64,000 bases of DNA from Saccopteryx bilineata (Eukaryota > Chordata > Mammalia > Chiroptera > Emballonuridae), in NCBI RefSeq assembly GCF_036850765.1, contig NC_089498.1, positions 56,409,795 to 56,473,794 of the forward strand. Reading direction: 5' to 3'. Of the stretch, positions 46,640 to 58,358 are shown in pieces. The translations under genes and the position numbers were made by a program. The notes beneath the pieces were generated by a model that ran no database searches, was not told where the DNA came from, and worked only from the letters and a program-made list of their open reading frames with translations. How positions within the stretch are numbered: position 1 is the stretch's first letter; each line of letters starts with the position of its first letter.

Positions 46640-47666
46640 TTGTTTTTAAGGAGCTACCATTGACTTGAAGAAGGGATAATCAAAAACATACTGTATGTAA
46701 GGCCCAAGTAGGATGTCTTGTTCTTTCATTTAGTCTGTTTTCCTAAAAGAAACCAATGGCACTGTCATTTTATTGCTTTTCTTAATTGAGTATTGTTATT
46801 TTCCATGGTGTAAAAGTAACCACTCCTGAGTCATTGCTGCTGTCTTCTGCTTACTAAGATATTACACCTTAGGTTACATAAACTTAAATCAAGCACAAAT
46901 AATTTAAACAAGTATTGTCAGCACCTAGTGATTCAAAAAAGTCATTGTTATCATTTTGGTAACCTGCTTTCTCTTTTTGGTTGTTTTGTATACAATGTAT
47001 TTAAATGCATATACCATATATGCATTTTGCATTTTTACTTTCAGTTAACAGAATTTCTTAAGCACTTGTTATTACATATTTTGATGTTTCAAATATTATT
47101 CTCAAATATTATATATTCTTTTGAAAAAATGCAAAATATCCCTTTAACTGTACATAGATTGCTCAATATTTCTTTATTATAAATAATGTTTTCATGTTAA
47201 TTCTTATACAATAAATTGCTTTGTGTACTTCTGATTAATACATTTTCTAAAAATCATAATTGTAGGGTAAAGGAGTCAGCTATTTAAAAAATTAATAAAA
47301 TATTTCAAAAAAGAAAAATATGCTGTTTAAAAAACCATGCCAATTTATATTTATATCATTTAAAAAACATTTCATAAACTTGTACAAATATTAAACATTT
47401 TCTGCTTTTTAAAATATTTCATATACTTTAAAATCTCTTCATTTGATTTTCAGTTCTGTATCCATATTTATAGTCCATTTTAATTTTACATATTGTATTT
47501 TTTGTGTTTAGTCCCTTTCCTTACATTAATTTAAGAACAGTAATCTTCTTAGTCATTTCTTAGAATCCTGTCCTTTTTCTGGTATAGTAAGCAAACAAAA
47601 GTGAAAATTTAAAAAAAGGAAGATGAAATTAGTTTTTTGCACAGTTTATTTCTTATTTTGGAAAAG
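46640..47666. other. AT-rich DNA, no gene seen
   Basis: No element or coding segment recognised. Confidence 0.4.
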
Positions 47667-47899
47667 AAAAATACACCTTGGAGTGATGTCAGAGAAATGG
47701 TGCCATAAGGAATGATACCGATAAATCTCCCCCAAAATTCAACAAGATTTTCAACCAGAGACAGAAAAATCTATCCTTGGAGCCTCCAGCAGTTCCACAC
47801 TAAAAGCAAAGTACTATCAACAAAACCACCCACAGATGCCATTAAGGAAAAGGAAATCGAATATCATGGATACAAAAGACAAAGAGGTAGCACAGATAG

Positions 47900-48832
47900 A
47901 TGAGGAAAATCTATGGAGAAAAATTTAATCTATTGGAAACCTTGGAGCTAAATGACAGAGAATTTAAAATAGAAATACTAAAAATACTCAGAGACATACA
48001 AGAAAACACAGAAAGGCAATTTAGAGAGCTCAGAAAACAACTCAATGAACACAAAGAATATATTACAAAGGAAATTGAAACTATAAAAACAAATCAAACA
48101 GAGATAAAAAACTCAATTCATGGCTGAAAAATGAGGTAACAAGCTTAGCTAATAGAATAGGCCAGATAGAAGGTAGGATTAGTGACATAGAAGACAAGCA
48201 ACTTGAGGCACAACAGATAGAAGAAGAGAGAGACTCAAAAATTTAAAGAAATGAGAAAGCCCTAAAGGAATTGTCTGACTCCATCAAAAAAGAATAACAT
48301 AAGAATAATAGGTATATCAGAGGGAGAAGAGAGAGAAAACAGAATGGAGAACATATTCAAACAAATAACAGATGAGAACTTTCCAAGCCTGTGGAAAGAA
48401 CTAAAGCCTCAAATTCAAGAAGCAAACAGAACTCCGAGTTTTCTTAACCCCAACAAACCTACTCCAAGGCACATCATAATGAAATTGGCACAAACTAACA
48501 ACAAAGAAAAAATTCTCAAGGAAGCCAGGAAAAAGAAGAATACAACATATAAAGGAAGGCCCATTAGATTATCATCAGATTTCTCAACAGAAACTCTACA
48601 AGCTAGAAGAGAGTGGACCCCAATATTTAAAGTCCTGAAAGAGAGGAACTTGCAGCCAAGAATACTATACCCATCAAAGCTATCCTTCAAATACGAAGGA
48701 GAAATAAAAACATTCATTGATACAGAAAAGATGAGAGAATTTATCATAAGAAAACCCTCACTCCAGGAATTACTAAAGGGGGTTTTCCAACCAGATACAA
48801 AGAACAAAACAAAACAAAACTACAAGTAAAAG
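47900..48832 (+). pseudogene. L1-6 ORF1, frame broken
   Basis: 47900-48127 encodes the N-terminal coiled coil (LNDREFKIEILKILRDIQEN and a long K/E/I-rich heptad stretch); it stops at TGA 48125-48127. The frame is lost through 48343, where the RRM block should be ('aataggtatatcagagggag' encodes an IIGISEGE-type segment). 48344-48829 encodes the C-terminal domain in a single open run (PTPRHIIMKLAQT, FSTETLQARREWTPIFK). ORF1p binds L1 RNA as a trimer; this copy would give only fragments. Confidence 0.85.
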
Positions 48833-49149
48833 CTCCACCAAGAAAACAATAAAACCAAATTTAAACTGTGACAACAAAACCAAACAAAAAAAAGGGGGGG
48901 GGGAAAGGACGGAAATTAACAGTAGAAAAGGACGATGGAGTATAGAAGTACTCACAAGATAGTGCATTACAATGAACAGGGTAGGAACACTTTACATTAC
49001 TTAATGGTAACCACCCTTGAAAAAACCACCACGAAAGCACATGATTTAAAAAAGATAGCAACAGAGGAAAGAAGTCTGGAATACAACCAAACAAAAACAA
49101 AGGATAGAAAAACAAAAGAGGAGAATCAAATAAGACACAAAACTGACAG

Positions 49150-52100
49150 AAAGCAATATATAAAATGGCAATAGGAAACCCACAAGTTAATACTTGTGGG
49201 TTACGCTAAACATAATTATACTAAATGTAATTAATTACACTAAATGTAAATGGATTAAACTCACCAATAAAAAGATACAGAGTAGCAGAATGAATTAAAA
49301 GAGAAAATCCAACTGTATGCTGCCTACAGGAAACTCATCTAAGCAACAAGGATAAAAACAAATTCAAAGTGAAAGGCTGGAAAACAATATTCCAAGCAAA
49401 TAACATCCAAAAAAAAGCAGGCATAGCAATACTCATATCTGATAATGCTGACTACAAGACAGAAAAATACTCAGAGACAAAAATGGCCATTTCATAAATG
49501 AATAAGGGGATGCTGAATCAAGAAGACATAACAATTCTTAATATATCTGCACCAAACCAAGGAGCACCAAAATATATAAGACAGCGACTTATTGACCTTA
49601 AAACAAAAACTGACAAAAATACAATCATACTTGGAGACCTCAATACACTGCTGATGGCTCTAGATTGGTCATCTAAACATGAATCAATAAAGATATATTG
49701 GCCTTAAACAAAAAACTAGAGTACCTGGATATGATAGACATCTATAGGACATTTCATCCCAAAGTGATAGAGTATACATTTTTCTCCAGTGTAAATGGAT
49801 CATTCTCAAGAATTGACCATATGTTGGGCCACAAAAATAACATCAGCAAATCCAGAAAAATCGAAGTTGTACCAAGAATATTTTCTGATCACAAAGCCTT
49901 GAAACTAAAATTCAACTGCAAAAAAAGAGGAAAAAAACCTCACAAAATGTGGAAACTAAACAACATACTTTTAAAAAATGAATGGGTCAAAGAAGAAATA
50001 AGTGCAGAGATCAAAAGATATATACAGACAAATGAAAATGACAATACAACATATCAGAATCTATGGGATGCAGCAAAAGCAGGGATAAGAGGGAAGTTCA
50101 TTATCACTTCAGGCCTTTATGAACAAACAAGAGAGAGCCTAAGTGAACCACTTAACTTCACACCTTAAAGGAACTAGAAAAAGAAGAACAAAGACAACCC
50201 AAAACCAGCTGTAGAAAGGAGATAATAAAAATCAGAGCAGAAATAAATAAAATAGAGAACAGAAAAGCTAGAGAAAAAATTAATAGAACAAGGAGCTGGT
50301 TCTTTGAAAAGATCAACAAAATTGACAAACCCTTGGCAAGACTTACCAAGGAAAAAAGAGAAAGAACTCATATAAACAAAATCCAAAAAAAAAGAGGAGA
50401 AATCACCACGGATATCATAGAAATACAATTATTGTAGACTACTGCGAAAAACTATATGCCACTAAATTCAACAATCTAAAAGAAATGGATAAATTCCTAG
50501 AACAATACACCCTTCCTAGACTGAGTCAAGAAGAAGCAGAAAGCCTAAACTGACCAATTAGTAGGGAAGAAATAGAAAAAAACCATTAAAAACCTCCCCA
50601 AAAATCAAAGTCCAGGCCCAGATGGTTATACTATTGAATTCTATCAAACATTCAAAGAAGACTTGGTTCCTGTTCTACTCAAAGTCTTCCAAAAAATTGA
50701 AGAAGAAGCAATACTTCCAAACACATTTTATGAGGCCAACATAACCCTCACACCAAATCCGGGCTAGGACAGCTCAAAAAAAGAATACTAAAGACCACTA
50801 TCTCTAATGAATACAGATGCTAAAATACTAAACAAAATACTAGCAAATCGAATACAACAACATATTAAAAAAATAATACATCATGATCAAGTGGGAGTCA
50901 TCCTAGAATCTCAAGGATAGTTCAACATATGTAAAACGGTTAATGTAATACACCATATCAACAAAACAAAGAACAAAAACCACATGATCTTATCAATAGA
51001 CGCAGAAAAGGCTTTCGATAAAATACAACACACATTTATGTTTAAGACATTTAGCAAAATGGGCAGAGAAGGAAAATATCTCAACATGATAAAGGCCATA
51101 TATAATAAACCATCAGCTAACATCATATTAAATGGCACAAAACTGAAGGCTTTCCCCCTTAAATCAGGAAGAAGACAGGGTTGTCCACTCTCTCCACTCT
51201 TATTTAATGTGGTACTAGAGGTTCTAGCCAGAGAAATCAGACAAGACAAATAAATAAAAGGCATCCATATCAGAAAAGAAGAAGTAAAGGTATCACTTTT
51301 TGCAGATGACATGATCCTATACTTCAAAAACCCCCAAAGAATCTACATAAAGACTACTAGAAACAATAAGCCAATACAGTAAGGTCACAGGATACAAAAT
51401 TAATATACAAAAGTTCATAGCCTTTCTATATGCAAACAATGAAACATTTGAGAACTCAAAAAAATAATCCCCTTCATGATTGCAAAAAAAAAAAAATACC
51501 CAGGAATAAACATAACAAAGAATGTAAAGGACCTATATAATGAAAACTACAAAGCATTGTTAAGGGAAATCAAAAAAGATACAATGAGATGGAATAATAT
51601 TCCTTGTTCTTGGATAGGAATAATAAATATAATCAAGATGGCCATATTACTCAAAGCAATATACAAATTTAATGCAATTCCCATCAAAATTCCAATGACA
51701 CTTTTTAAAAAAATGGAACAAAAAATCATCAGATTTATATGGAACTATAAAAAACCCCGAATAGCCAAAGCAATCCTAAAGAAAAAGAATGAAGCTGGGG
51801 GCATTACAATACCTGACTTCAAACTATATTATAGAGCCACAACAATCAAAACAGCATGGTATTGGAAGAAAAATAGACACTCAGACCAATGAAACAGAAT
51901 AGATAGTCCAGAAATAAAACCACATATATATGGTCAAATAATTTTTGATAAAGGGGCCAACAACACACAATGGAGAAAAGAAAGCCTCTTCAACAAATGG
52001 TGCTGGGAAAACTGGAAAGCTACATGCAAAAGAATGAAATTCGACTACCGTTTGTTCCCTTGCACTAAAATTAATTCAAAATGGATCAAAGACCTAAATA

Positions 52101-53015
52101 TAAGACCTGAAACAATAAAGTACATAGAAGACATAGGTTCTAAACTCATGGACCTGGGTTTTAAAGAGCATTTTATGAATTTGACTCCAAAGGCAAGGGA
52201 AGTGAAGGCAAAAATTAAAGAATGGGACTACATCAGACTAAGAAGTTTTTGCTCAGCAAGAGAAACTGATAACAAAACAAAAAGACAGCCAACTAAATGG
52301 GAAATGATATTTTCAAACAACAGCTTAAATAAGGGCCTAATATCCAAAATATACAAAGTACTCATAAAACTCAACCACAAACAAACAAACAATCCAATAA
52401 AAAAAATGGGAAGAGGACATTAACAGACACTTCTCCCAGGAAGAAATACAAATGGCCAACAGATATATGAAAAGATGCTCATCTTCTTTAGTTATTAAAG
52501 AAATGCAAATCAAAACTGCAATGAGATACCACCTCATACCTGTTAGATTAGCTATTACTAACAAGACAGGTAATAGCAAATGTTGGAGAGGCTGTGGAGA
52601 AAAAGGAACCCTCATACACTGTTGGTGTGAATGTAAAGTAGTACAACCATTATGGAAGAAAGTATGGTGGTTCCTCAAAAAACTGAAAATAGAACTACCT
52701 TATGACCCAGCAATCCCTCTACTGGATATGTACCCCCAAAACTCAGAAACATTGATACGTAAAGACACATGCAACCCCATGTTCATTGCAGCATTGTTCA
52801 CAGTGGCCAAGACATGGAAACAACCAAAAAGCCCTTCAATAGAAGACTGGATAAAGAAAATGTGGCACATATACATTATGGAATACTACTCAGCCATAAG
52901 AAATGATGACATTGGATCATTTACAACAAAATGATGGGATCTTGATAACATTATACGGAGTGAAATAAGTAAATCAGAAAAAACCAAGAACTACTTTATT
53001 CCATACGTAGGTGGG
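49150..53015 (+). pseudogene. L1-6 ORF2 (endonuclease, RT, Cys-rich C-terminus), frame broken
   Basis: 49498-49707 gives NTIILGDLNT of the endonuclease; 49698-50168 gives [19 protein letters not shown] and [12 protein letters not shown] with the catalytic SDH triad intact. 50984-51253 has reverse transcriptase motifs ([25 protein letters not shown]), and 'ttttgcagatgacatg' at about 51298 encodes the FADD active site. 52034-52423 and 52452-52934 cover the C-terminal region, including cysteines in [22 protein letters not shown] at 52932-52934 replaces a TGG kept in L1-7, cutting about 27 residues. Earlier stops lie near 49290 and 49495. Confidence 0.87.
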
Positions 53016-53262
53016 ACATAAAAATGAGACTAAGAGACATTGACAAGAGTGTGGTGGTTATGGGTGGGGTGGGAGAGGGGAAGGGGGATGGGGAGGGGCA
53101 CAAAGAAAACTAGATAGAAGGTGACGGAGGACAATCTGACTTTGGGTGATGGGTATGCAACATAATTGATTGACAAGATAACCTGGACATGTTTTCTTTG
53201 AACATATGTACCCTGATTTATTGATGTCTCCCTAGTAAAACCAATTAAAAAAAATACACCTT

Positions 53263-55520
53263 TATTTCCCCATTTGTAATTTATTTTGTCTTTTAACATC
53301 AGAAATAGAAAAACATCGTGAGTAGAGATGCTTAATTTGAGAGTAATAAGTCTTCCATTAAGTATAATATTTTAAATTGATAAAAATCCAATGTTTATAT
53401 ATCCATAGGACAAAAGAATAATGATAAAGTTAAAACAAAATTTAATAAAATCCTAAAAGAATAAAACAGATATTGTAATACTGTTAGAAGATACTGCATA
53501 TATTCTCTTATGAGATATATATATTTTTATGCCCTGAAATTAAACCCCAGTAATAAATGTTTTTCTGTATTTCTACTACATTGATATTCTTTTCAGATAC
53601 TGTTTTGTAGGTGTGAAGGCATGATATAAATGAATCTCCTTTTCTGAGAATGAGATTAGTGAATATATAGATCAATGTGTGATTAGCTTGCATGTTACCT
53701 TGGATCTGTAATTTAGTTCAAGTAGCTTTAAAACTCAGTTTTTAAACAGCAGGAAACCAATCTCCAAGAAAATTCTGTACAAAAATGAAACTGAATTTAA
53801 TCAAAAAAGCCTTGAATTCTGAAGTCAATCTTCTAGAAAATGCCAAATTAAATAAAAAATTATTCTAGTTTAGTGAAAATAGTGTTACACTTCAGGAAAC
53901 TGCCTTGAAGAACCAGCTAGTTCTTTATAGTGATAAAACTCCCAGTGTGTCTTTAATATGATATAGTACTATTATGACCCTACCAAGTAACAGTGTCAAA
54001 ATATGAGAGTCATGGCATAGTTATAGGAAAAAATAAGAAAAATAAGCAGAAGGCTAGCTTAAGTCAACTCAACTGTATATCTTCTGAAATATTAATGTAT
54101 TAAAATATGAGTCCTTCTATTTTGGAATGAGAAATATCTTCAGTTTTTTATTTGCTACTTTTGTATTTTATTTAAAGTCCTTTTGAGGCTCCAAGCATGT
54201 GTCCATAAATAAATGGGAAAGCCAGCCATTTTCAGTATATTGAACACATAGATGTTAGTAAAAAGTATATAAAATGCCTGACTTATACTGATAAAATACT
54301 GTTTGCTTCCTGAGAAAGAGCAACATGAGCACTTGTAATCACCTATTTGCTATTCACAAAGCCTTGAAATATCAGCTCTCTGAAGTCCTCTTTGACTCTA
54401 TCAACCGAATCTCTCATTTCTTTCCTACTTTATTTTTATACTGGTTCATATAATTATGACATATAGAATTTGGTATTACAAAAAGATTTATATATTCTAT
54501 CCAGTGATGTAACAACATGGGGTGGGAGTTATTCTCCACAGGTGTAAATAAAGTCATTGGCTTATTAGTAGGGAAGGGTGTAGGCTGCAGAGAACTTTTA
54601 AACAGTATATACCTGACTAAAATTCAGTCTGCTTTTTATTATCACTATGCACCAGCAATTCTACATTACAAAAGACATAAAATACTATTCTCCTACAGGG
54701 AATATCACTCCTACCTACCAGTATGCTCAACTTGCCAACCAACCAATCCCACCCCTGTTTGGAACACCACTGATTGTATCTATCCTTCAATTATTAGATA
54801 TTTCAGAATAGAGTTATTTTTAAAATATTACATTTCTTTCTATCTCTCTCCATCTCTCTCTCTGGAAATACAGAAGACTTTCAGGGAATATTGGTTTAAT
54901 AAAACAATAAAACAATAGCACAGGCAGAAGATCTCAAATAAAGGGAAAATGAAAAAGTTGGATTTCTTACTAAATGGATACCAGAAAATATTTTCCATAT
55001 TAAATCAGAGAGAAACAGTACATGAAATCAAGTGCATGATGGAAAGTTTCTACAAGGCTTTTGTCCAAGGTGTTGTGAAAAAAAAATGCTTTTGAAATAC
55101 ATAGTAAAGAATATAATAAGCAGAAATTTAACAAAAAAAAATGTGTATCACACATCTGCTCCCATGTCTGCCTGCAACTGCCTAAGATGAATATTGAAAT
55201 AATATCTCCTTCACATTAGATTTCCAATTCTAAAAAAGTGGCTATCATTGACAGACTTACATCCAGAAACATAATAAAATGTATTTTGAGAATATAGCTC
55301 ATGGCTTCTGATCATGATGTAGAAAAGACATTATCCTAAAAAAAACAAAAAGAAAGAAAAGACTTTATCCTAAATTAATGCCAAGTTGAGAATATTATAG
55401 TAGATATGTATTAGCAAAGATGAATCTGAAAAAGTTAACAGAAAATACAAATATTAAGAGTGGATAAATTTATTTTAAAAATCAAAAAATGTTCAATTCT
55501 ACATGAAATAGCAATATAAT
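53263..55520. other. AT-rich DNA, no gene accepted
   Basis: A 133-codon ATG-initiated open frame at 54517-54918 is the longest item. It has no motif I recognise and is tyrosine- and isoleucine-rich as AT-rich chance frames are. No repeat is recognised. Confidence 0.35.
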
Positions 55521-55522
55521 GG

Positions 55523-55705
55523 AGGATATCTATATCCATATCTTTATATATCCATATATAAAATATCACTATATCACTGTATATCTCTATTTTTTTCTCT
55601 CTATATATATAGATACATCCATATCTATATCTATCTATATGATATATATTTATAGATTATAGATATATAGATGATATAGATATAGATATAGATATACACA
55701 CATAT
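55523..55705. repeat. Degenerate (TATC)/(GATA) low-complexity tract with dyad symmetry
   Basis: A TATC-rich left half ('ccatatctatatctatctat') is followed by a GATA-rich right half ('gatatagatatagatatac'), so the tract can pair with itself. It ends at the target duplication of L1-7. Confidence 0.8.
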
Positions 55706-55718
55706 AAACAATACTTGG

Positions 55719-56442
55719 TCGTAAGGTAGTTCTATTTTCAGTTTTTTGAGGAACCACCATACTTTCTTCCATAATGGTTGTACTACTTTACATTCCCACC
55801 AACAGTGTATGAGGGTTCCTTTTTCTCCACAGCCTCTTCAACATTTGCTATTACCTGTCTTGTTAATAATAGCTAATCTAATCCCTCTACTGGGTATATA
55901 CCCCAAAAACTCAGAAACATTGATACGTAAAGACACATGCAGCCCCATGTTCATTGCAGCATTGTTCACAGTGGCCAGGACATGGAAACAACCAAAAAAC
56001 CCATCAATAGATGACTGGATAAAGAAGATGTGGCACATATACACTATGGAATACTACTCAGCCATAAGAAATGATGACATTGGATCATTTATAACAAAAT
56101 GGTGGGATCTTGATAACATTATACGAAGTGAAATAAGTAAATCAGAAAAAACAGGAACTGCATTATTCCATACGTAGGTGGGACATAAAAGTGAAACTAA
56201 GAGACATTGATAAGAGTGTGGTGGTTACGGGGGAGAGGGGAGAGGGAGAGGGAAAGGGGGAGGGGCACAAAAAAAACTAGATAGAAGGTGACAGAGGACA
56301 ATCTGACTTTGGGTGATGGGTATGCAACATAAGTGAACAACAAGATAACCTGGAGTTGTGATCTTTGAATATATGTATCCTGATTTATTGATGTCGCCCC
56401 ATTAAAAATAAAATTATTAAAAAAAAATAAAAAACAAAAAAA
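55719..56442 (+). mobile_element. L1-7: 5'-truncated L1 with inverted 5' part (twin priming)
   Basis: 55719-55878 is the reverse complement of ORF2 sequence equal to about 52546-52710 of L1-6; from 55879 the sequence runs in sense from the next base onwards to the 3' UTR and A tail. A 9-bp duplication AATACTTGG flanks it (55710-55718, 56443-56451). The sense part keeps the ORF2 C-terminus open to 56177. It is very close to L1-6. Confidence 0.88.
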
Positions 56443-56451
56443 AATACTTGG

Positions 56452-56918
56452 AGCATTCAATTTATTTAGAAAACAGAAATCAAAGAAAATGCTGAAAGAA
56501 TATGAAATTCTTATGGAATTAAAAAGCAAAACATGCATATGAAGTATAGATATAATGGTTAACCAAATATCTAATGGTGCAGAACTTTTGTTTTTGAAAT
56601 TTAATAATTTAGATGTCATTTTATCCCAGAAATAAGACTGAGTATAATAAAATTATTAGACTCTGATTGAATTGAATTTCATGCAGAAAGGAACATGGAA
56701 GAAAGAGATATATTTTTATACTAAGTAAAGGCAGTTGGGTGATATTGAAACTTCATCTTTCAGTAGATTGTGAGAAAAATTACCATAATACTAAGAAGTG
56801 CTTTCTAAACAACAAAAAAGGTAGCATTGATGAACATGAGCTGTTACAAAGAACTGCATGGGAGTATACCTTCTTCCTTCCAATGCTTACTTTTAGTTAT
56901 TCTTTTTAACTTTTAAGA
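56452..56918. other. AT-rich DNA, no feature seen
   Basis: No recognisable element. Confidence 0.4.
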
Positions 56919-57258
56919 CGTTGGCTCAGTGGTAGAGCGTCGGCTTGGTGTGCGGGAGTCCCAGGTTCGATTCCCGGCCAGGGCACACAGGAGAAGTGCC
57001 CATCTGCTTCTCCACCCCTCCTCCTCTCCTTCTGTCTCTCTCTTCCCCTCCTGCAACCAAGGCTCCACTGGAGCAGTTTCCCCAGGCGCTGAGGATGGCT
57101 CTGTGCCCTCTGCCTCAGGCGCTAGAATGGCTCTGATTGCGGTAGAGGTACACCCAAGATGGGCAGAGCATCGCCCCCTGGTGGGCATGCTGGGTGGATC
57201 CCAGTCAGGTGCATGCGGGAGTCTGTCTGACTGCATCCCCGTTTCCAGCTTCGGAAAA

Positions 57259-57260
<2 letters not shown>
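56919..57260 (+). mobile_element. Ves-type SINE, head slightly truncated
   Basis: It lacks the first dozen bases of the head and begins at GTTGGCTCAGTGGTAGAGCG, with an intact B box (GGTTCGATTCC) near 56963. It ends 'ttcggaaaaatac' and passes directly into a (AC)n run. One module copy. Confidence 0.9.

Positions 57261-57306
<46 letters not shown>
57261..57306. repeat. (AC)n microsatellite in a Ves tail
   Basis: About 20 AC units continue from the SINE tail 'aaaatac', so the repeat probably arose from it. Confidence 0.93.
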
Positions 57307-57307
<1 letters not shown>

Positions 57308-57620
57308 AAGACAGAGTCTAAGAAACCTATTTCTTTTCTCCAATTCTGTTATAACAATTTTTCCTATGTTAACTACACCCAGACACAAATATTGCAGGTA
57401 ACTAATCTTGATTAATTCAATGTTTTCTCCCCAATCATGCTATTTTTCTGTTTTCTTGCTATTAGTGTCTATAAAAATATTTTTATCTAAAAATATAAAA
57501 TTACATACACATATAATTTTATATATTATAATATATACAATTTTCTTTAATTTTTAAAAATTTTTTCTTTAACTTTCAGCTGCTCAGTAGTCCTTTGTAT
57601 ACATTTAGATTTTGATGTTA
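57307..57620. other. AT-rich DNA, no feature seen
   Basis: Nothing recognisable. Confidence 0.4.
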
Positions 57621-57636
57621 AGATTTAAATGTACCA

Positions 57637-58068
57637 GCCCTGGCCGGTTGGCTCAGCGGTAGAGCGTCGGCCTAGCGTGCGGAGGACCCGGGTTCGATTC
57701 CCGGCCAGGGCACATAGGAGAAGCGCCCATTTGCTTCTCCACCCCTCCGCCGCGCCTTCCTCTCTGTCTCTCTCTTCCCCTCCCGCAGCCAAGGCTCCAT
57801 TGGAGCAAAAAAAGATGGCCCGGGCGCTGGGGATGGCTCTGTGGCCTCTGCCCCAGGCGCTAGAGTGGCTCTGGTCGCAATATGGCGACACCCAGGAGGG
57901 TCGCAACATGGCGACGCCCAGGATGGGCAGAGCATCGCCCCCTGGTGGGCAGAGCGTCGCCCTCTGGTGGGCGTGCCGGGTGGATCCCGGTCGGGCGCAT
58001 GCGGGAGTCTGTCTGACTGTCTCTCCCTGTTTCCAGCTTCAGAAAAATGAAAAAAAAAAAAAAAAAAA
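57637..58068 (+). mobile_element. Young Ves-type SINE with perfect 16-bp target duplication
   Basis: It has an intact head (GCCCTGGCCGGTTGGCTCAG), A and B boxes, and an uninterrupted A tail of about 18 bases. Target duplication AGATTTAAATGTACCA lies at 57621-57636 and 58069-58084 with no mismatch. It carries the doubled 22-bp module (57925-57946, 57947-57968) and, uniquely here, a tandem 26-bp duplication (57875-57900, 57901-57926). High CpG content supports youth. Confidence 0.95.
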
Positions 58069-58084
58069 AGATTTAAATGTACCA

Positions 58085-58279
58085 AATCCCTTTGGTTTGA
58101 AAGTACATACTGTTACCAATTTTTACTTAAGAATAATTTTAGGTATGAGCACTTTTAAGTTTAATTTGATTCTAAATGGTTGTTTGTTTTTTTCTTTCTG
58201 CAACTGATGTTTCATCTTCTATCTAGGTACAGGCACATATTATCTACCTTCTCACCTTTATTATACAGCAGTTGATCTA

Positions 58280-58281
<2 letters not shown>
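58085..58281. other. AT-rich DNA
   Basis: Short unique-looking gap before the AT microsatellite. Confidence 0.4.

Positions 58282-58354
<73 letters not shown>
58282..58354. repeat. (AT)n microsatellite
   Basis: An uninterrupted run of about 36 AT units. Confidence 0.97.

Positions 58355-58358
<4 letters not shown>

Larger units (their letters stand above)
47680..53249 (+). mobile_element. L1-6: full-length-sized LINE-1 of a short-5'-UTR lineage
   Basis: A perfect 13-bp duplication AAAAATACACCTT lies at 47667-47679 and 53250-53262. The 5' UTR is only about 200 bp, then ORF1, an inter-ORF gap with a G run (48893-48902), ORF2 and a 3' UTR ending in AATTAAAA. It differs from L1-1, L1-2 and L1-3 in its 5' UTR and ORF1 start. 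Both ORFs are broken, so it is inactive, but it is far better kept than the others. Confidence 0.9.

Noticed and set aside
46958..47182. Coding frame in the gap before L1-6
   Set aside because: It is AT-rich, rich in Phe/Leu/Ile/Tyr, and has no motif. It is typical of chance frames in this composition.
56919..56990. tRNA gene (A box GGCTCAGTGGTAGAGC and B box GGTTCGATTCC)
   Set aside because: The same boxes occur in all Ves copies here, followed by the Ves body and an A-rich or repeat tail. They are SINE heads, not tRNA genes.
57629..58207. 192-codon open frame, the longest in the window
   Set aside because: It is a read-through of the young Ves SINE (57637-58068), whose CG-rich body lacks stops. 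It is not a protein gene.
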